From contig OZ220216.1 of assembly GCA_964291505.2 (NCBI GenBank), positions 930,001-994,000 on the forward strand: 64,000 bases of DNA. The letters run 5' to 3'. The stretch comes from Kistimonas sp964291505. GTDB lineage: Bacteria; Pseudomonadota; Gammaproteobacteria; Pseudomonadales; Endozoicomonadaceae. Both the position numbers and the translations under genes were made by a program. Below the pieces are notes generated by a model. The model was given only the letters and a program-made list of their open reading frames with translations, searched no databases and was not told the DNA's origin. Shown here piece by piece: positions 43,017 to 52,173 of this stretch. How positions within the stretch are numbered: position 1 is the first letter of the stretch; each line of letters starts with the position of its first letter.

Positions 43017-43570
43017 TTGACGAACTGAAGAGTGATGCAGAATCCAGAATGCAGAAGAGCGTGGAAGCGCTGACTCATGCATTTGCCAAAATTCGTACTG
43101 GTCGGGCGCATCCGAGCCTGCTGGAAGGTGTACGGGTATCCTACTATGGCTCTGAATCCCCGTTGAACCAGGTGGCCAACGTAACGGCTGAAGACGGTCG
43201 TACCCTGGCGATTCGTGTCTGGGAAAAGAGCATGGTACCGGAAATCGAGAAAGCCATCCTCAAGTCTGATCTGGGTCTGAATCCTTCCACTGCCGGTGAG
43301 GTGATTCGTGTACCGCTGCCGCCGCTGACGGAAGAAACCCGTAAAGGGTATACCAAGCAGGCGCGTCATGAAGCAGAGCAGGCCCGTGTAGCGATCCGCA
43401 ATATTCGCCGTGACGTGCTGTCTGACTTCAAAGAGCTGGAAAAGGAAAAAGAGATCAGCGAAGACGAAGAGCGTCGAGCGCAGGACGATGTGCAGAAGAT
43501 TACTGACAAGTACATTGCTGCCGTTGACGAGGCGCTGGCGGTCAAAGAAAAGGATCTGATGGCAATCTGA
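43013..43570 (+). CDS. frr: Ribosome recycling factor
   Basis: 185 residues. With EF-G it splits post-termination ribosomes. Typical sequence: AFAKIRTGRAHPSLL, the three-helix coiled-coil region RKGYTKQARHEAEQARVAIR, and DVQKITDKYIAAVDEAL. Translationally coupled to pyrH (ATGA). In E. coli dxr follows frr; here a terminator and uppS follow instead. Confidence 0.98.
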   Translation: MIDELKSDAESRMQKSVEALTHAFAKIRTGRAHPSLLEGVRVSYYGSESPLNQVANVTAEDGRTLAIRVWEKSMVPEIEKAILKSDLGLNPSTAGEVIRVPLPPLTEETRKGYTKQARHEAEQARVAIRNIRRDVLSDFKELEKEKEISEDEERRAQDDVQKITDKYIAAVDEALAVKEKDLMAI

Positions 43571-43578
43571 TCCGATGA

Positions 43579-43606
43579 AACCCGGGCTTTGCCCGGGTTG
43601 TTGTTT
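43579..43606 (+). terminator. frr terminator
   Basis: AACCCGGGC and GCCCGGGTT with a TTT loop, followed by GTTGTTT. Confidence 0.8.
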
Positions 43607-43652
43607 GCCGGGCGGTTTGCCCGGATAGTGTGAGGTAACCCTGAAACAAGTC

Positions 43653-44438
43653 ATGGCTGAACCACCTGCTTCCCCTTCCTCCACGGTGACTGGCAACGAC
43701 ATTCCTGCCGACCGTATTCCCCGTCATGTCGCGATTATCATGGATGGCAATAACCGCTGGGCCAAGAAACGGCATTTGCCGGGTATTGCCGGGCATCGCG
43801 CGGGCGTTGAGGCGGTGCGCAAGGTGATTGAAGCCTGTGGTGACTATGGTATTCGTGTATTGACCCTGTTTGCCTTTTCCAGCGAGAACTGGAAGCGACC
43901 GGCAGATGAGGTCAGTGCCTTGATGGATCTGTTTCTTCGGGCGCTTCAGCGGGAAGTGCGCAAGTTGCACCGGCATCATATCCGTTTGAAAGTGATCGGA
44001 GATGTCAGTTCCTTCAGTCCGGCTATCCAACAGCGTATTCGTGAAGCAGAAGCGCTGACGGCTGAAAATGCGCGTGTTACGTTAGTAATTGCCGCCAGTT
44101 ATGGCGGGCAATGGGATATCGTTCAGGCTGCGCAGAAGCTGGCATCAGAGGTGCAGCGGGGAGAGCTGGAGCCGGAAGAGATTACGGCAGATCGTTTTGA
44201 AACTGCCCTGTCGACGGGTGAGTTGCCGCCGCCAGACCTGCTGATCAGAACCAGTGGTGAACACCGTATCAGTAATTTTCTGCTGTGGCAGTGCGCTTAT
44301 TCCGAACTCTATTTTTCAGATCTGCTATGGCCTGATTTTGGGCCTGAAGAATTGCGCAGGGCAATTATGGATTACAGCCAGCGACAGCGTCGTTATGGAA
44401 AAACCAGTGAGCAGCTAGAGGCAGAGTCAACGTGCTGA
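43653..44438 (+). CDS. uppS: Undecaprenyl diphosphate synthase (cis-prenyltransferase)
   Basis: 261 residues. Adds eight IPP units to farnesyl diphosphate to make the C55 carrier for peptidoglycan and O-antigen. The diphosphate-binding Asp is in VAIIMDGNNRWAKKR, with FAFSSENWKRP and LLIRTSGEHRISNFLLWQ (the family usually has GEQRISNF or GEIRLSNF). Its IPP here is presumably derived from the mevalonate cluster just upstream. Overlaps cdsA by 7 bases. Confidence 0.97.
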   Translation: MAEPPASPSSTVTGNDIPADRIPRHVAIIMDGNNRWAKKRHLPGIAGHRAGVEAVRKVIEACGDYGIRVLTLFAFSSENWKRPADEVSALMDLFLRALQREVRKLHRHHIRLKVIGDVSSFSPAIQQRIREAEALTAENARVTLVIAASYGGQWDIVQAAQKLASEVQRGELEPEEITADRFETALSTGELPPPDLLIRTSGEHRISNFLLWQCAYSELYFSDLLWPDFGPEELRRAIMDYSQRQRRYGKTSEQLEAESTC

Positions 44439-45235
44439 AACAACGAATAATAACAGCGCTGGCTTTATTGCCGGTGGCATTGGGTGGGGTTTTTCTGTTG
44501 CCGTTGACGCCGTTCTCGGTGTTTATTGCGGTCGTTATCGCATTGGCGGCCTGGGAGTGGGCGGGTCTGTCCGGATTTACTCACCAGTTGGTGCGCGTGG
44601 GATATGCAGCACTGACAGGCGGTATGATTTTTCTTCTTTCCCTGGCATCTTCCGGATTTTTGCTGGGAGCCGGTCTCACCTGGTGGCTGATGGCGTTGAT
44701 GCTGGTGATCAGTTATCCCGATTCAAAACCAGTGTGGCAGAACCGGATGGTTCGGTTGCTGATGGGTTGGCTGGTTCTTCTGCCTGCGTGGGGCGGCCTT
44801 GTGTATCTCAAGGGGCAACCACAGGGAAATTTGCTGATTCTGTATGTGTTTGTCCTGGTCTGGGCCGCGGATGTGGGCGCCTATTTTTCCGGTAGAACCT
44901 TTGGGCAGCGTAAGCTGGCGCCGAGTCTCAGTCCGGGTAAAACCTGGGAAGGTGTTTTTGGTGGTTTGTTGATGACGTCACTGATTGCCCTTCTGGTTGG
45001 CTGGTACCGACAGTTGAGTTTATTTGAATGCCTTGGGCTGGTTGCTATCACACTGGTGGTTACCATGGTGTCTGTGCTGGGTGATTTGCTTGAAAGTATG
45101 TTCAAGCGTGAAGCCGGCTTGAAGGACAGTAGCCAGTTGTTGCCGGGGCATGGTGGTGTCATGGATCGCATTGATAGCCTAACCGCTGCCATACCGGTCT
45201 TTGCTGTTTTCTGGTTCCTGACAATGGCAACCTGA
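44432..45235 (+). CDS. cdsA: Phosphatidate cytidylyltransferase
   Basis: 267 residues, GTG start overlapping the uppS stop. Makes CDP-diacylglycerol from CTP and phosphatidic acid. Multi-pass membrane protein (about 7-8 helices) ending with the CdsA signature: SPGKTWEGVFGG and, further on, GDLLESMFKREAGLKDSSQ, then LPGHGGVMDRIDSL. In Pseudomonas dxr and rseP follow directly; here a strong terminator ends the unit. Confidence 0.97.
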   Translation: MLKQRIITALALLPVALGGVFLLPLTPFSVFIAVVIALAAWEWAGLSGFTHQLVRVGYAALTGGMIFLLSLASSGFLLGAGLTWWLMALMLVISYPDSKPVWQNRMVRLLMGWLVLLPAWGGLVYLKGQPQGNLLILYVFVLVWAADVGAYFSGRTFGQRKLAPSLSPGKTWEGVFGGLLMTSLIALLVGWYRQLSLFECLGLVAITLVVTMVSVLGDLLESMFKREAGLKDSSQLLPGHGGVMDRIDSLTAAIPVFAVFWFLTMAT

Positions 45236-45260
45236 AGCGTTGTTTTTTCGGATGTGAATA

Positions 45261-45289
45261 AAGGTGTCAACAGGTGTTGGCACCTTTTT
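45261..45289 (+). terminator. cdsA terminator
   Basis: AAGGTGTCAACA and TGTTGGCACCTT, a 12-bp stem with one G-U pair and a 2-base spacer, followed by T5. It separates cdsA from the cmo genes. Confidence 0.85.
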
Positions 45290-45470
45290 GTTTCAGGGGT
45301 AAGCATTGCTTCGCGACAGGGTGACTTGTACTTGCACGTGACGCATCGTGATAATTGCCACTGGTGATTTTGTTTGATCAGGCTAGCATGTCTGCTTTTC
45401 TATTAGGTTGCTGGTTCAGTCTGCCCGGAGTGACAGCTGGTATGTCAGCACAGCAAATTCCTGAATACGC

Positions 45471-46199
45471 ATGAATAATCTACTCGATCGTATTTATGCA
45501 GAACCCCATGCCGAGTTGTCGGGTTTTGCGTTTGATGATGCCGTGGCGCGGGTTTTTCCCGACATGATTCGCCGGTCTGTGCCCGGGTATACCACGATCA
45601 TTCCCATGATTGGCATTATCACGTCCCAGTATGCGCAGCCGCATACAACGCTGTATGATCTCGGGTGTTCTCTTGGGGCTTCGACGCTGGCGATGCGGCA
45701 TGGTGTTGATCAGCCTGGGTGCCGCATTGTTGGTGTTGATAATTCTGATGCCATGCTTGAGCGTTGTCGTAAATATATTGAAGCCGATGGCAGTAGTGTG
45801 CCGGTTGAGTTGTTGCTGGATGATATCCGCAGCGTGTCTGTGACAAATGCATCTGTTGTTACGCTTAACTTCACTCTGCAGTTTATTCCGCTTGAGGATC
45901 GGCTGGCGCTGTTAAGCCAGATTGCTGATGGTCTGAATCCCGGAGGTGCATTGGTTCTTTCTGAAAAGCTGGTGTTTGAGGAATGTGAGCAGTCCGTTCT
46001 GGAAGAACTGCATTATGACTTTAAGCGAGCCAATGGTTATTCAGACCTTGAGATCAGTCAGAAGCGTACGGCGCTAGAAGACTACCTGATTCCGGAAACC
46101 CTGACGCAGCATCGCGAGCGTTTGTTAGCTGCAGGGTTTAGTCGAGTCGTGCTCTGGTACCAGTGCTTTAATTTCTGCTCACTGCTGGCCATCAAATAA
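45471..46199 (+). CDS. cmoA: Carboxy-S-adenosyl-L-methionine synthase
   Basis: 242 residues. Converts SAM and prephenate to carboxy-SAM, the donor for cmo5U34 in tRNA. Typical start DRIYAEPHAELSGFAFDDAVARVF, SAM-binding LYDLGCSLGASTLAM and VGVDNSDAML, then LNFTLQFIPLEDR and DLEISQKRTALEDYLIPET. cmoB follows after 2 bases. It occupies the cdsA-rseP interval where dxr stands in Pseudomonas. Confidence 0.97.
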   Translation: MNNLLDRIYAEPHAELSGFAFDDAVARVFPDMIRRSVPGYTTIIPMIGIITSQYAQPHTTLYDLGCSLGASTLAMRHGVDQPGCRIVGVDNSDAMLERCRKYIEADGSSVPVELLLDDIRSVSVTNASVVTLNFTLQFIPLEDRLALLSQIADGLNPGGALVLSEKLVFEECEQSVLEELHYDFKRANGYSDLEISQKRTALEDYLIPETLTQHRERLLAAGFSRVVLWYQCFNFCSLLAIK

Positions 46200-46201
46200 T
46201 T

Positions 46202-47212
46202 ATGCCTGTAAGCGATAATCGTAGTTTGCCAAATCCTCTGGATTTTTTTAGTGAATTGTATCCGTTAATGGATAACCGCTCCCTAGAACGCTGGCTGGAT
46301 GTGTTGCCACAACAATTGCAGCATGTTCTTGTTGAGAATCTTCACGGTGATCTGGATCGCTGGTTGGCTGCCTTGAACCGGTTGCCAGATATTCCTGTTA
46401 GAGCGGTGAATCTGGATGTGCCCACGGTCGGTGTCGTGTCACAGGAGTCCTTGTCTGATGAAGTCAGGCATGATCTCCATCGCGAGTTAAAAGCCCTGAG
46501 CCCCTGGCGCAAAGGACCGTTTGATTTCTTTGGCGAGCATATTGATACCGAGTGGCGTTCTGACTGGAAATGGGAGCGTGTTGCGCCTCATCTGTCGTCG
46601 CTGAAAGGGCGATTGGTGCTGGATGTTGGATGTGGTTCGGGTTATCACTGCTGGCGCATGTTGGGTGCGGGTGCCCGACAGGTGATCGGGGTGGATCCGT
46701 CCCGGCTGTTTCTGGTGCAGTTTGAAGCGTTTAAGCGTTATGCCGGCAAAACGCTGCCTGTACATCTTCTGCCGCTAAAGATGGAAGATGTCCCTGAAAA
46801 CCTGAAAGCCTTTGATACGGTTTTCTCTATGGGGGTGTTATACCACCGTCGTTCACCGATTGATCATCTGCTTGAGTTGAAAGGTGCCTTGCGGGCGGGT
46901 GGCGAGCTTGTGCTTGAAACACTGGTTATTGATGGTGCGTTAGGGCAGGTTCTGATGCCGGAAGATCGCTACGCCATGATGCGTAATGTCTGGTTCCTGC
47001 CGTCACCGGATACGCTGCTGTTGTGGCTGCGTCGCGCGGGCTTCCGTAATGCCCGGGTGGTTGATATGGCGCGTACCACGACAGAGGAGCAGCGTCAGAC
47101 GGAGTGGATGCGCTTTAATTCCCTCTCGGATTTTCTTGATCCTGAAAACCCTGAAAAAACCGTTGAGGGTTATCCGGCGCCGCTCCGCGCTGTGGTTATT
47201 GCAGAAGCCTGA
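46202..47212 (+). CDS. cmoB: tRNA U34 carboxymethyltransferase
   Basis: 336 residues. Transfers the carboxymethyl group of carboxy-SAM to 5-hydroxyuridine 34 of tRNA. Features: LSPWRKGPFDFFGEHIDTEWRSDWKW, SAM loop VLDVGCGSGYHCWRMLGAGA, GVDPSRLFLVQF, SMGVLYHRRSPIDHL, and MRNVWFLPS. Coupled closely to cmoA. Ends at a terminator shared with the convergent cmoM. Confidence 0.97.
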   Translation: MPVSDNRSLPNPLDFFSELYPLMDNRSLERWLDVLPQQLQHVLVENLHGDLDRWLAALNRLPDIPVRAVNLDVPTVGVVSQESLSDEVRHDLHRELKALSPWRKGPFDFFGEHIDTEWRSDWKWERVAPHLSSLKGRLVLDVGCGSGYHCWRMLGAGARQVIGVDPSRLFLVQFEAFKRYAGKTLPVHLLPLKMEDVPENLKAFDTVFSMGVLYHRRSPIDHLLELKGALRAGGELVLETLVIDGALGQVLMPEDRYAMMRNVWFLPSPDTLLLWLRRAGFRNARVVDMARTTTEEQRQTEWMRFNSLSDFLDPENPEKTVEGYPAPLRAVVIAEA

Positions 47213-47224
47213 TGAATCAAAGTG

Positions 47225-47253
47225 AAAGCCGGCATGTTGCCGGCTTTTGTTTT
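47225..47253. terminator. Terminator between cmoB and cmoM
   Basis: AAAGCCGGC and GCCGGCTTT around ATGTT, with T-rich sequence after it on the + strand. It serves cmoB and, less clearly, cmoM from the other side. Confidence 0.8.
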
Positions 47254-48025
47254 AGGCGGGTTTTTGGCAAAGCATGTGCACATAGCGGGCAAGATCCCGG
47301 TATGGCGGCTTGCGTCCGAAGTGTTTTTCGACACGTAACATATCATCGGCAGGTGTCATATCGCGGACGGGTTTTGGCATGTGGTCGTGTATGGCGCGAA
47401 TGCCGGACCATGCTTTGATATCAAGGTCCAGCAGGCTCAACCATTCGTGTACGTCGGCAGGGTCCAGTGGCCAGGCTGGTGTCAGGGGGTTTTTCCGGTT
47501 TTCAAAGTTGTCGTGGTAGGCCAGCTTGAAATTCCGGTTCATCAGGTGGCGCCAGATCAGGGCGTTTTTGTTGTAGAACAGGATGGAAAGCCAGCCGCCC
47601 GGGCGTGTCAGTGTGGGCAGGCTGTTCAGCACCTCGCGGGGATCTTTCAGCCACTCAAGCACGGCATGAAGCAGGACAAGATCGACAGGCTCGTCCAGGT
47701 GTTCCTGCAGTGACTGAATAGGGCAGTGAATAAACCGGATATCGGCATCGGGCGCGATTCTGGCATATTCTTCCCTGGCCAGCGCCAGCATGTCGGCTGA
47801 AATATCGCACAGGATGATCCGGTGTCCCTGTGCTGCGAGCATGGCGGAATACTGGCCGATACCGCCGCCGGCATCCAGAATGGTTAGCTTGCGGTCACTG
47901 TTATGCAGGGAAGGGATGTGAGTGACGAGGTCTTCCTGAAGGATTTCCAGTCGGAGTTGCCCTTTCAGGGTGCCGTAGATCTGCTGGCGGAAGCGATCCG
48001 CGATGCCGTCGAAATTTCTGTCCAT
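47252..48025 (-). CDS. cmoM: tRNA 5-carboxymethoxyuridine methyltransferase CmoM (SmtA)
   Basis: 257 residues. Methyl-esterifies cmo5U34 to mcmo5U34. It resembles E. coli CmoM closely: start MDRNFDGIADRFRQQIYGT, KGQLRLEIL, the SAM loop TILDAGGGIGQYSAMLAAQG, ILCDISADML, FIHCPIQSL, LHAVLEWLKDPREVL and LTRPGGWLSILFYN. The C-terminal GRKPPYRDLARYVHMLCQKP also matches. In E. coli cmoM is next to mukFEB, away from cmoAB; here it converges on cmoB, forming one tRNA-modification locus. Confidence 0.92.
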   Translation of the reverse strand: MDRNFDGIADRFRQQIYGTLKGQLRLEILQEDLVTHIPSLHNSDRKLTILDAGGGIGQYSAMLAAQGHRIILCDISADMLALAREEYARIAPDADIRFIHCPIQSLQEHLDEPVDLVLLHAVLEWLKDPREVLNSLPTLTRPGGWLSILFYNKNALIWRHLMNRNFKLAYHDNFENRKNPLTPAWPLDPADVHEWLSLLDLDIKAWSGIRAIHDHMPKPVRDMTPADDMLRVEKHFGRKPPYRDLARYVHMLCQKPA

Positions 48026-48247
48026 ACGGTACTGAAAATGGTGGTTCCTGTTGCGGAGTGCTTTATTAAGGTAAATGCGCCAATAAAACCGATTGATGGC
48101 ACGACAGATAGCTAAGCCTGAGGTTAGTGAGCGCTTTTGTATTTGCGAATCCCTCAGACACTATGCGAGGATTGCGCAAAATGTTGTAAAATCAGTCACT
48201 TTATCGTTTCAGCCTCTTGGGGTAAATGCAGGAAAGCCGACGGGACT

Positions 48248-49609
48248 ATGGGAACATTGCAGACAATTCTGGCGTTTATCGTCACCCTTGGCCTGCTGGT
48301 CAGTATCCATGAGTATGGGCATTTCTGGGTTGCTCGTCGTTGTGGTGTCAAGGTACTTCGTTTTTGTATTGGATTTGGTAAGCCTCTCTTCACCTGGTAT
48401 GACCGGTATGGCACCGAATTCGCCATCGCCATGATTCCGCTTGGCGGCTACGTGAAAATGCTGGATGAGCGTGAAGGGCCGGTGGCGGATGAGGAAAAAG
48501 ATCAGGCGTTTAATAACAAGTCGGTGTATGCCCGTATCGCGGTTGTCGCGGCCGGACCGATTGCCAACTTTCTGCTTGCTATTGTCGCACTCTGGTTAAT
48601 GTATCTGGTGGGCGTTAAAACGGTCATACCAGTGATCGGTGATGTTGTGCCGGAATCACCGGCTGCGGTTGCGGGTGTAAATGCCGGGTCTGAAGTGGTC
48701 AGTGTGGATGGTCGGAATACGCTTTCCTGGCATGCTATCAATATGGCCCTGCTGGCTCCGCTAGGGGAAACCGCTACGGTTGTGATAGGGACCAAACCTT
48801 TTGATGAGAAAGGTGCCGATACGCAATATTCAGATATTCATCTCAATAACTGGCTTGCCGGTGAAGAGAACCCTGACCCATTAAGGTCTCTGGGTGTGCA
48901 GCCATGGCGTCCGGAAGTGCCGGCAGCGATTGGACAGGTTCTTGAAGGCGGAGCGGCTGAAAAGGCCGGGTTGCTGAGTGGTGATGTTGTGTTGTCCGCC
49001 AATGGTGAGCGTGTTTCCAGCTGGCAGGGCTGGGTGGATATTGTTCGTGACAATGCCGGTCAACCAATACAGGTCGAGATTGAAAGAGACGGCAGTAGTC
49101 GTTCACTAACCCTGGTGCCGGGTGAGAAAACGTTAGCCGATGGCCAGAAAATTGGGTACATTGGTGCCGGCGCGAAACCCTTCGAGTGGCCGTATGATCG
49201 TCTGCGGGACATCAGTCATGGGCCAATCATGGCGTTAGGGGTTGCGCTGCAGGACACCTGGTCGTTGACAACACTGACGCTGGACTCCATCCGCAAGATG
49301 GTTATTGGGCTGGTGTCGGTTGAACATCTCAGTGGCCCCATTACCATAGCGAAGGTGGCCGGTGCCTCATTTAAATCCGGTCTTGAAAGTTTTCTGAACT
49401 TCCTTGCTATGCTGAGTATTAGTTTAGGTGTTTTGAACCTGTTGCCCATCCCTGTGCTGGACGGGGGGCACTTGCTGTATTATCTGGTGGAGCTGGTGAA
49501 AGGCCGGCCGGTGTCGGAGAAGATACAGATGATCGGGGTGCGTATTGGCATGACGTTGATTCTCGGACTCATGTTTGTCGCCCTGTATAATGATTTGAGC
49601 CGACTGTAA
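48248..49609 (+). CDS. rseP: Site-2 protease RseP
   Basis: 453 residues from the ATG at 48248 (GTLQTILAFIVTLGLL). A longer frame from 48137 lacks family similarity. Intramembrane zinc metalloprotease that cleaves anti-sigma-E factor RseA. Active-site HEYGH in the first helix (about 22-26), two PDZ domains in the middle (VIGDVVPESPAAVAGV and IGQVLEGGAAEKAGL), and NLLPIPVLDGGHLLYY with the third ligand near the C terminus. First gene of the rseP-bamA-skp-lpx block. Confidence 0.97.
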   Translation: MGTLQTILAFIVTLGLLVSIHEYGHFWVARRCGVKVLRFCIGFGKPLFTWYDRYGTEFAIAMIPLGGYVKMLDEREGPVADEEKDQAFNNKSVYARIAVVAAGPIANFLLAIVALWLMYLVGVKTVIPVIGDVVPESPAAVAGVNAGSEVVSVDGRNTLSWHAINMALLAPLGETATVVIGTKPFDEKGADTQYSDIHLNNWLAGEENPDPLRSLGVQPWRPEVPAAIGQVLEGGAAEKAGLLSGDVVLSANGERVSSWQGWVDIVRDNAGQPIQVEIERDGSSRSLTLVPGEKTLADGQKIGYIGAGAKPFEWPYDRLRDISHGPIMALGVALQDTWSLTTLTLDSIRKMVIGLVSVEHLSGPITIAKVAGASFKSGLESFLNFLAMLSISLGVLNLLPIPVLDGGHLLYYLVELVKGRPVSEKIQMIGVRIGMTLILGLMFVALYNDLSRL

Positions 49610-49682
49610 CCGAAGGGGGAGTCCCGGTGCGGTATCAGTTTATCTTTTGGCTTTACGACCAATTTCTGGAAGAACGGATTCC

Positions 49683-52013
49683 ATGAATCGATTATTGCTG
49701 CCTTTTGTTGCCGGTGCGCTCGTGGCCGGACAGGCGAATGCCTTTGTCATCAATGACATCCGCCTGGACGGGTTGCAGCGTATTTCAGCAGGTACGGTGT
49801 TCAATGCATTGCCGGTGGCCATCGGTGATGATGTTGATAACCCGGAGCTGGCTGACGCTGTACGAGCCTTGTTCAAGACCGGATATTTTCAGGATATCCA
49901 GATGGGGCGTGACGGCAATGTGCTGGTCGTCACTGTTGTGGAACGCCCCTCCATCAGTGAGATCAAGATTGAAGGCAACAAGGCCATCAAAACCGAAGAC
50001 CTGAAGAAAGGCCTGAGGCAGGCCGGTCTGGCGGATGGTGAGATATTCCAGCAGGCAACACTGGAAGCGATTCGGATGGAGCTGGAGCGTCAGTACGTTG
50101 CCCAGGGTCGCTACGGTGCCAGTATCAAGGCCAATGTTGAGCCCCAGCCGAGAAACCGGGTGGCGATTACTATTGATATCAAGGAAGGAAAGGTTTCCAC
50201 CATCCAGCATGTCAATATTGTTGGCAACAAGGTGTTCAACAGTGAAGAGCTGCTGGAGCTCTTTGAGCTGAAACCTTCCGGCTGGCTTTCCTTCTACTCC
50301 AATGATGACAAGTATTCCCGCGAAAAACTTTCCGGTGATCTTGAGCGGTTACGCTCTTGGTATCTGGACCGCGGTTATATCAATTTCAATATTAACTCGA
50401 CCCAGGTTTCCATCACGCCAGACAAAGAAAGTGTCTACATCACCGTGAATGTGGATGAAGGTCAGAAGTACAGCGTGAAAGATGTCAAGCTGGCGGGCGA
50501 CCTGGTTGTACCCGAAGAACAGGTTAAGGCGTTGCTGTTGGTGAAAGACGGGCAAACGTTCTCCCGTAAACGGATCACGACAACGGAAGACTTGATTACT
50601 CGTCGCTTGGGCAGTGAAGGGTATGCGTTCGCCAACGTGACAGGGATTCCGCAAACCAACGAAGAAGATCATACCGTTGATATCACCTTCTTTGTTGAGC
50701 CGGGCCGTCGTACCTATGTGCGCCGCATTAACTTCCAGGGCAATACCAAGACAGAAGATGAAGTGCTGCGTCGTGAAATGCGTCAGATGGAAGGTGCAGC
50801 GGCTTCCACATACAAGATTGAACAGTCCAAGGTTCGTTTGAATCGACTGGGTTATTTCAAGGAAGTCACCAGTGAAACCACGCCGGTTCCTGGCACCAGT
50901 GATCAGGTGGACGTCAACTATACCGTTGAGGAACAACCGTCTGGCGCAATTACCGCCAGTATCGGTTTCTCTCAGGGGGATGGTTTGATCCTGGGTGGTT
51001 CTATCAGCCAGAGCAACTTCCTGGGTACGGGTAACCGTGTATCGCTCTCGGCCAATACCAGTAAATATCGTAAGCTCTATAGCTTCGGCTTCACCGATCC
51101 CTTCTACACCGTCGATGGTGTGAGTCGTGGTTACAATGTCTACTACAGTGAGACGGACTACGACGAAACGGACGTCACCAACTATAACGTCGATACCATG
51201 GGTGCGGATATGACCTTTGGTTATCCGATATCCGAAACCTCCAGTCTCAACTTTGGTGTGGGTATTGAAAGTTCCACCATCAAGGAGGGGAATGATCCGG
51301 CATGGATTGTCTCTGACTTCCTGAAGAAAGAGGGTGATAAATTCACCAACTTCAAGGGTACGATTGGCTGGTCTGAATCGACTTTGAACCACGGTTTGCT
51401 GCCGACTAAAGGTTACTCTCAAGGGGTATCCATGGAAGTGGCGCTGCCAGGCAGTGATCTTCACTTCTACAAGCTGCATTACCGTGGCCAGTATTTCTTC
51501 CCGCTGGCGTCTGATTATTCTGTCCGTTTCCATACGCGTCTGGGCTATGGTGGTGCGTATGGCTCCACCAGTAATCTGCCGTTCTATGAAAACTTCTATG
51601 GCGGCGGTTTCGGATCAATCCGCGGTTACAAGGATAATACGCTGGGTCCACGGGCACTGCAGTCTGATGGTGATTATGATCCGATTGGTGGTAACGTCAT
51701 GGTGGAAGGTGGTGTTGAACTGCTGTTCCCGCTGCCGTTTGTTAAGGATCAGCGTTCCATGCGAACAGTCTTGTTCCTGGATGCCGGTAACGTCTTTGAT
51801 ACGGATTGCAGTACTGCTAAAGACAGTAATGGCAAAGATCAGGTCCAAATGTGTTCCAAGCCAGCCTTTGGGGATCTGCGCTACAGTGCTGGTGTTGGTT
51901 TGACCTGGATCACACCGCTGGGACCGTTGACTTTCAGTCTGGCGAAAGCGCTGAATAATAAGGACGACGACGAGACCCAGGTCTTCCAGTTCTCTCTGGG
52001 AGCGCCGTTCTAA
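49683..52013 (+). CDS. bamA: Outer membrane protein assembly factor BamA
   Basis: 776 residues from the ATG at 49683 (GGAAGAACGGA upstream). Signal peptide to about residue 20 (AGQANA/FVIND), five POTRA domains (to about 420), and a 16-stranded barrel with the conserved lid-loop GGGFGSIRGYKDNTLGPR, ending in APF. Core of the BAM complex that inserts barrels such as TpsB and the OMP at 26.5 kb. Order rseP-bamA-skp-lpxD is conserved. Confidence 0.98.
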   Translation: MNRLLLPFVAGALVAGQANAFVINDIRLDGLQRISAGTVFNALPVAIGDDVDNPELADAVRALFKTGYFQDIQMGRDGNVLVVTVVERPSISEIKIEGNKAIKTEDLKKGLRQAGLADGEIFQQATLEAIRMELERQYVAQGRYGASIKANVEPQPRNRVAITIDIKEGKVSTIQHVNIVGNKVFNSEELLELFELKPSGWLSFYSNDDKYSREKLSGDLERLRSWYLDRGYINFNINSTQVSITPDKESVYITVNVDEGQKYSVKDVKLAGDLVVPEEQVKALLLVKDGQTFSRKRITTTEDLITRRLGSEGYAFANVTGIPQTNEEDHTVDITFFVEPGRRTYVRRINFQGNTKTEDEVLRREMRQMEGAAASTYKIEQSKVRLNRLGYFKEVTSETTPVPGTSDQVDVNYTVEEQPSGAITASIGFSQGDGLILGGSISQSNFLGTGNRVSLSANTSKYRKLYSFGFTDPFYTVDGVSRGYNVYYSETDYDETDVTNYNVDTMGADMTFGYPISETSSLNFGVGIESSTIKEGNDPAWIVSDFLKKEGDKFTNFKGTIGWSESTLNHGLLPTKGYSQGVSMEVALPGSDLHFYKLHYRGQYFFPLASDYSVRFHTRLGYGGAYGSTSNLPFYENFYGGGFGSIRGYKDNTLGPRALQSDGDYDPIGGNVMVEGGVELLFPLPFVKDQRSMRTVLFLDAGNVFDTDCSTAKDSNGKDQVQMCSKPAFGDLRYSAGVGLTWITPLGPLTFSLAKALNNKDDDETQVFQFSLGAPF

Positions 52014-52027
52014 CAGAGTGCTGATGT

Positions 52028-52085
52028 GAACTGATCGTTCAGTTCCTGATGACTTTTTCGAGGCAAGGCAGTAGCCTTGCCTTTT
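52028..52085 (+). terminator. Two hairpins after bamA
   Basis: GAACTGA/TCAGTTC at 52028-52045, then AGGCAAGGC/GCCTTGCCT with an AGTA loop at 52061-52082 followed by TTTTGC. The second looks like an intrinsic terminator or attenuator before skp. Confidence 0.7.
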
Positions 52086-52173
52086 GCTTGTTGTTTCACC
52101 CTGTTTGCTCAAGCACTGAGGTTGTCTGTCTGCAGGGATGAATCGATCGAACCAGGTAATAACAGGAGTTTCA

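Noticed and set aside
50349..51533. 394-residue minus-strand reading frame
   Set aside because: Antisense to bamA; no domain or ribosome site seen.
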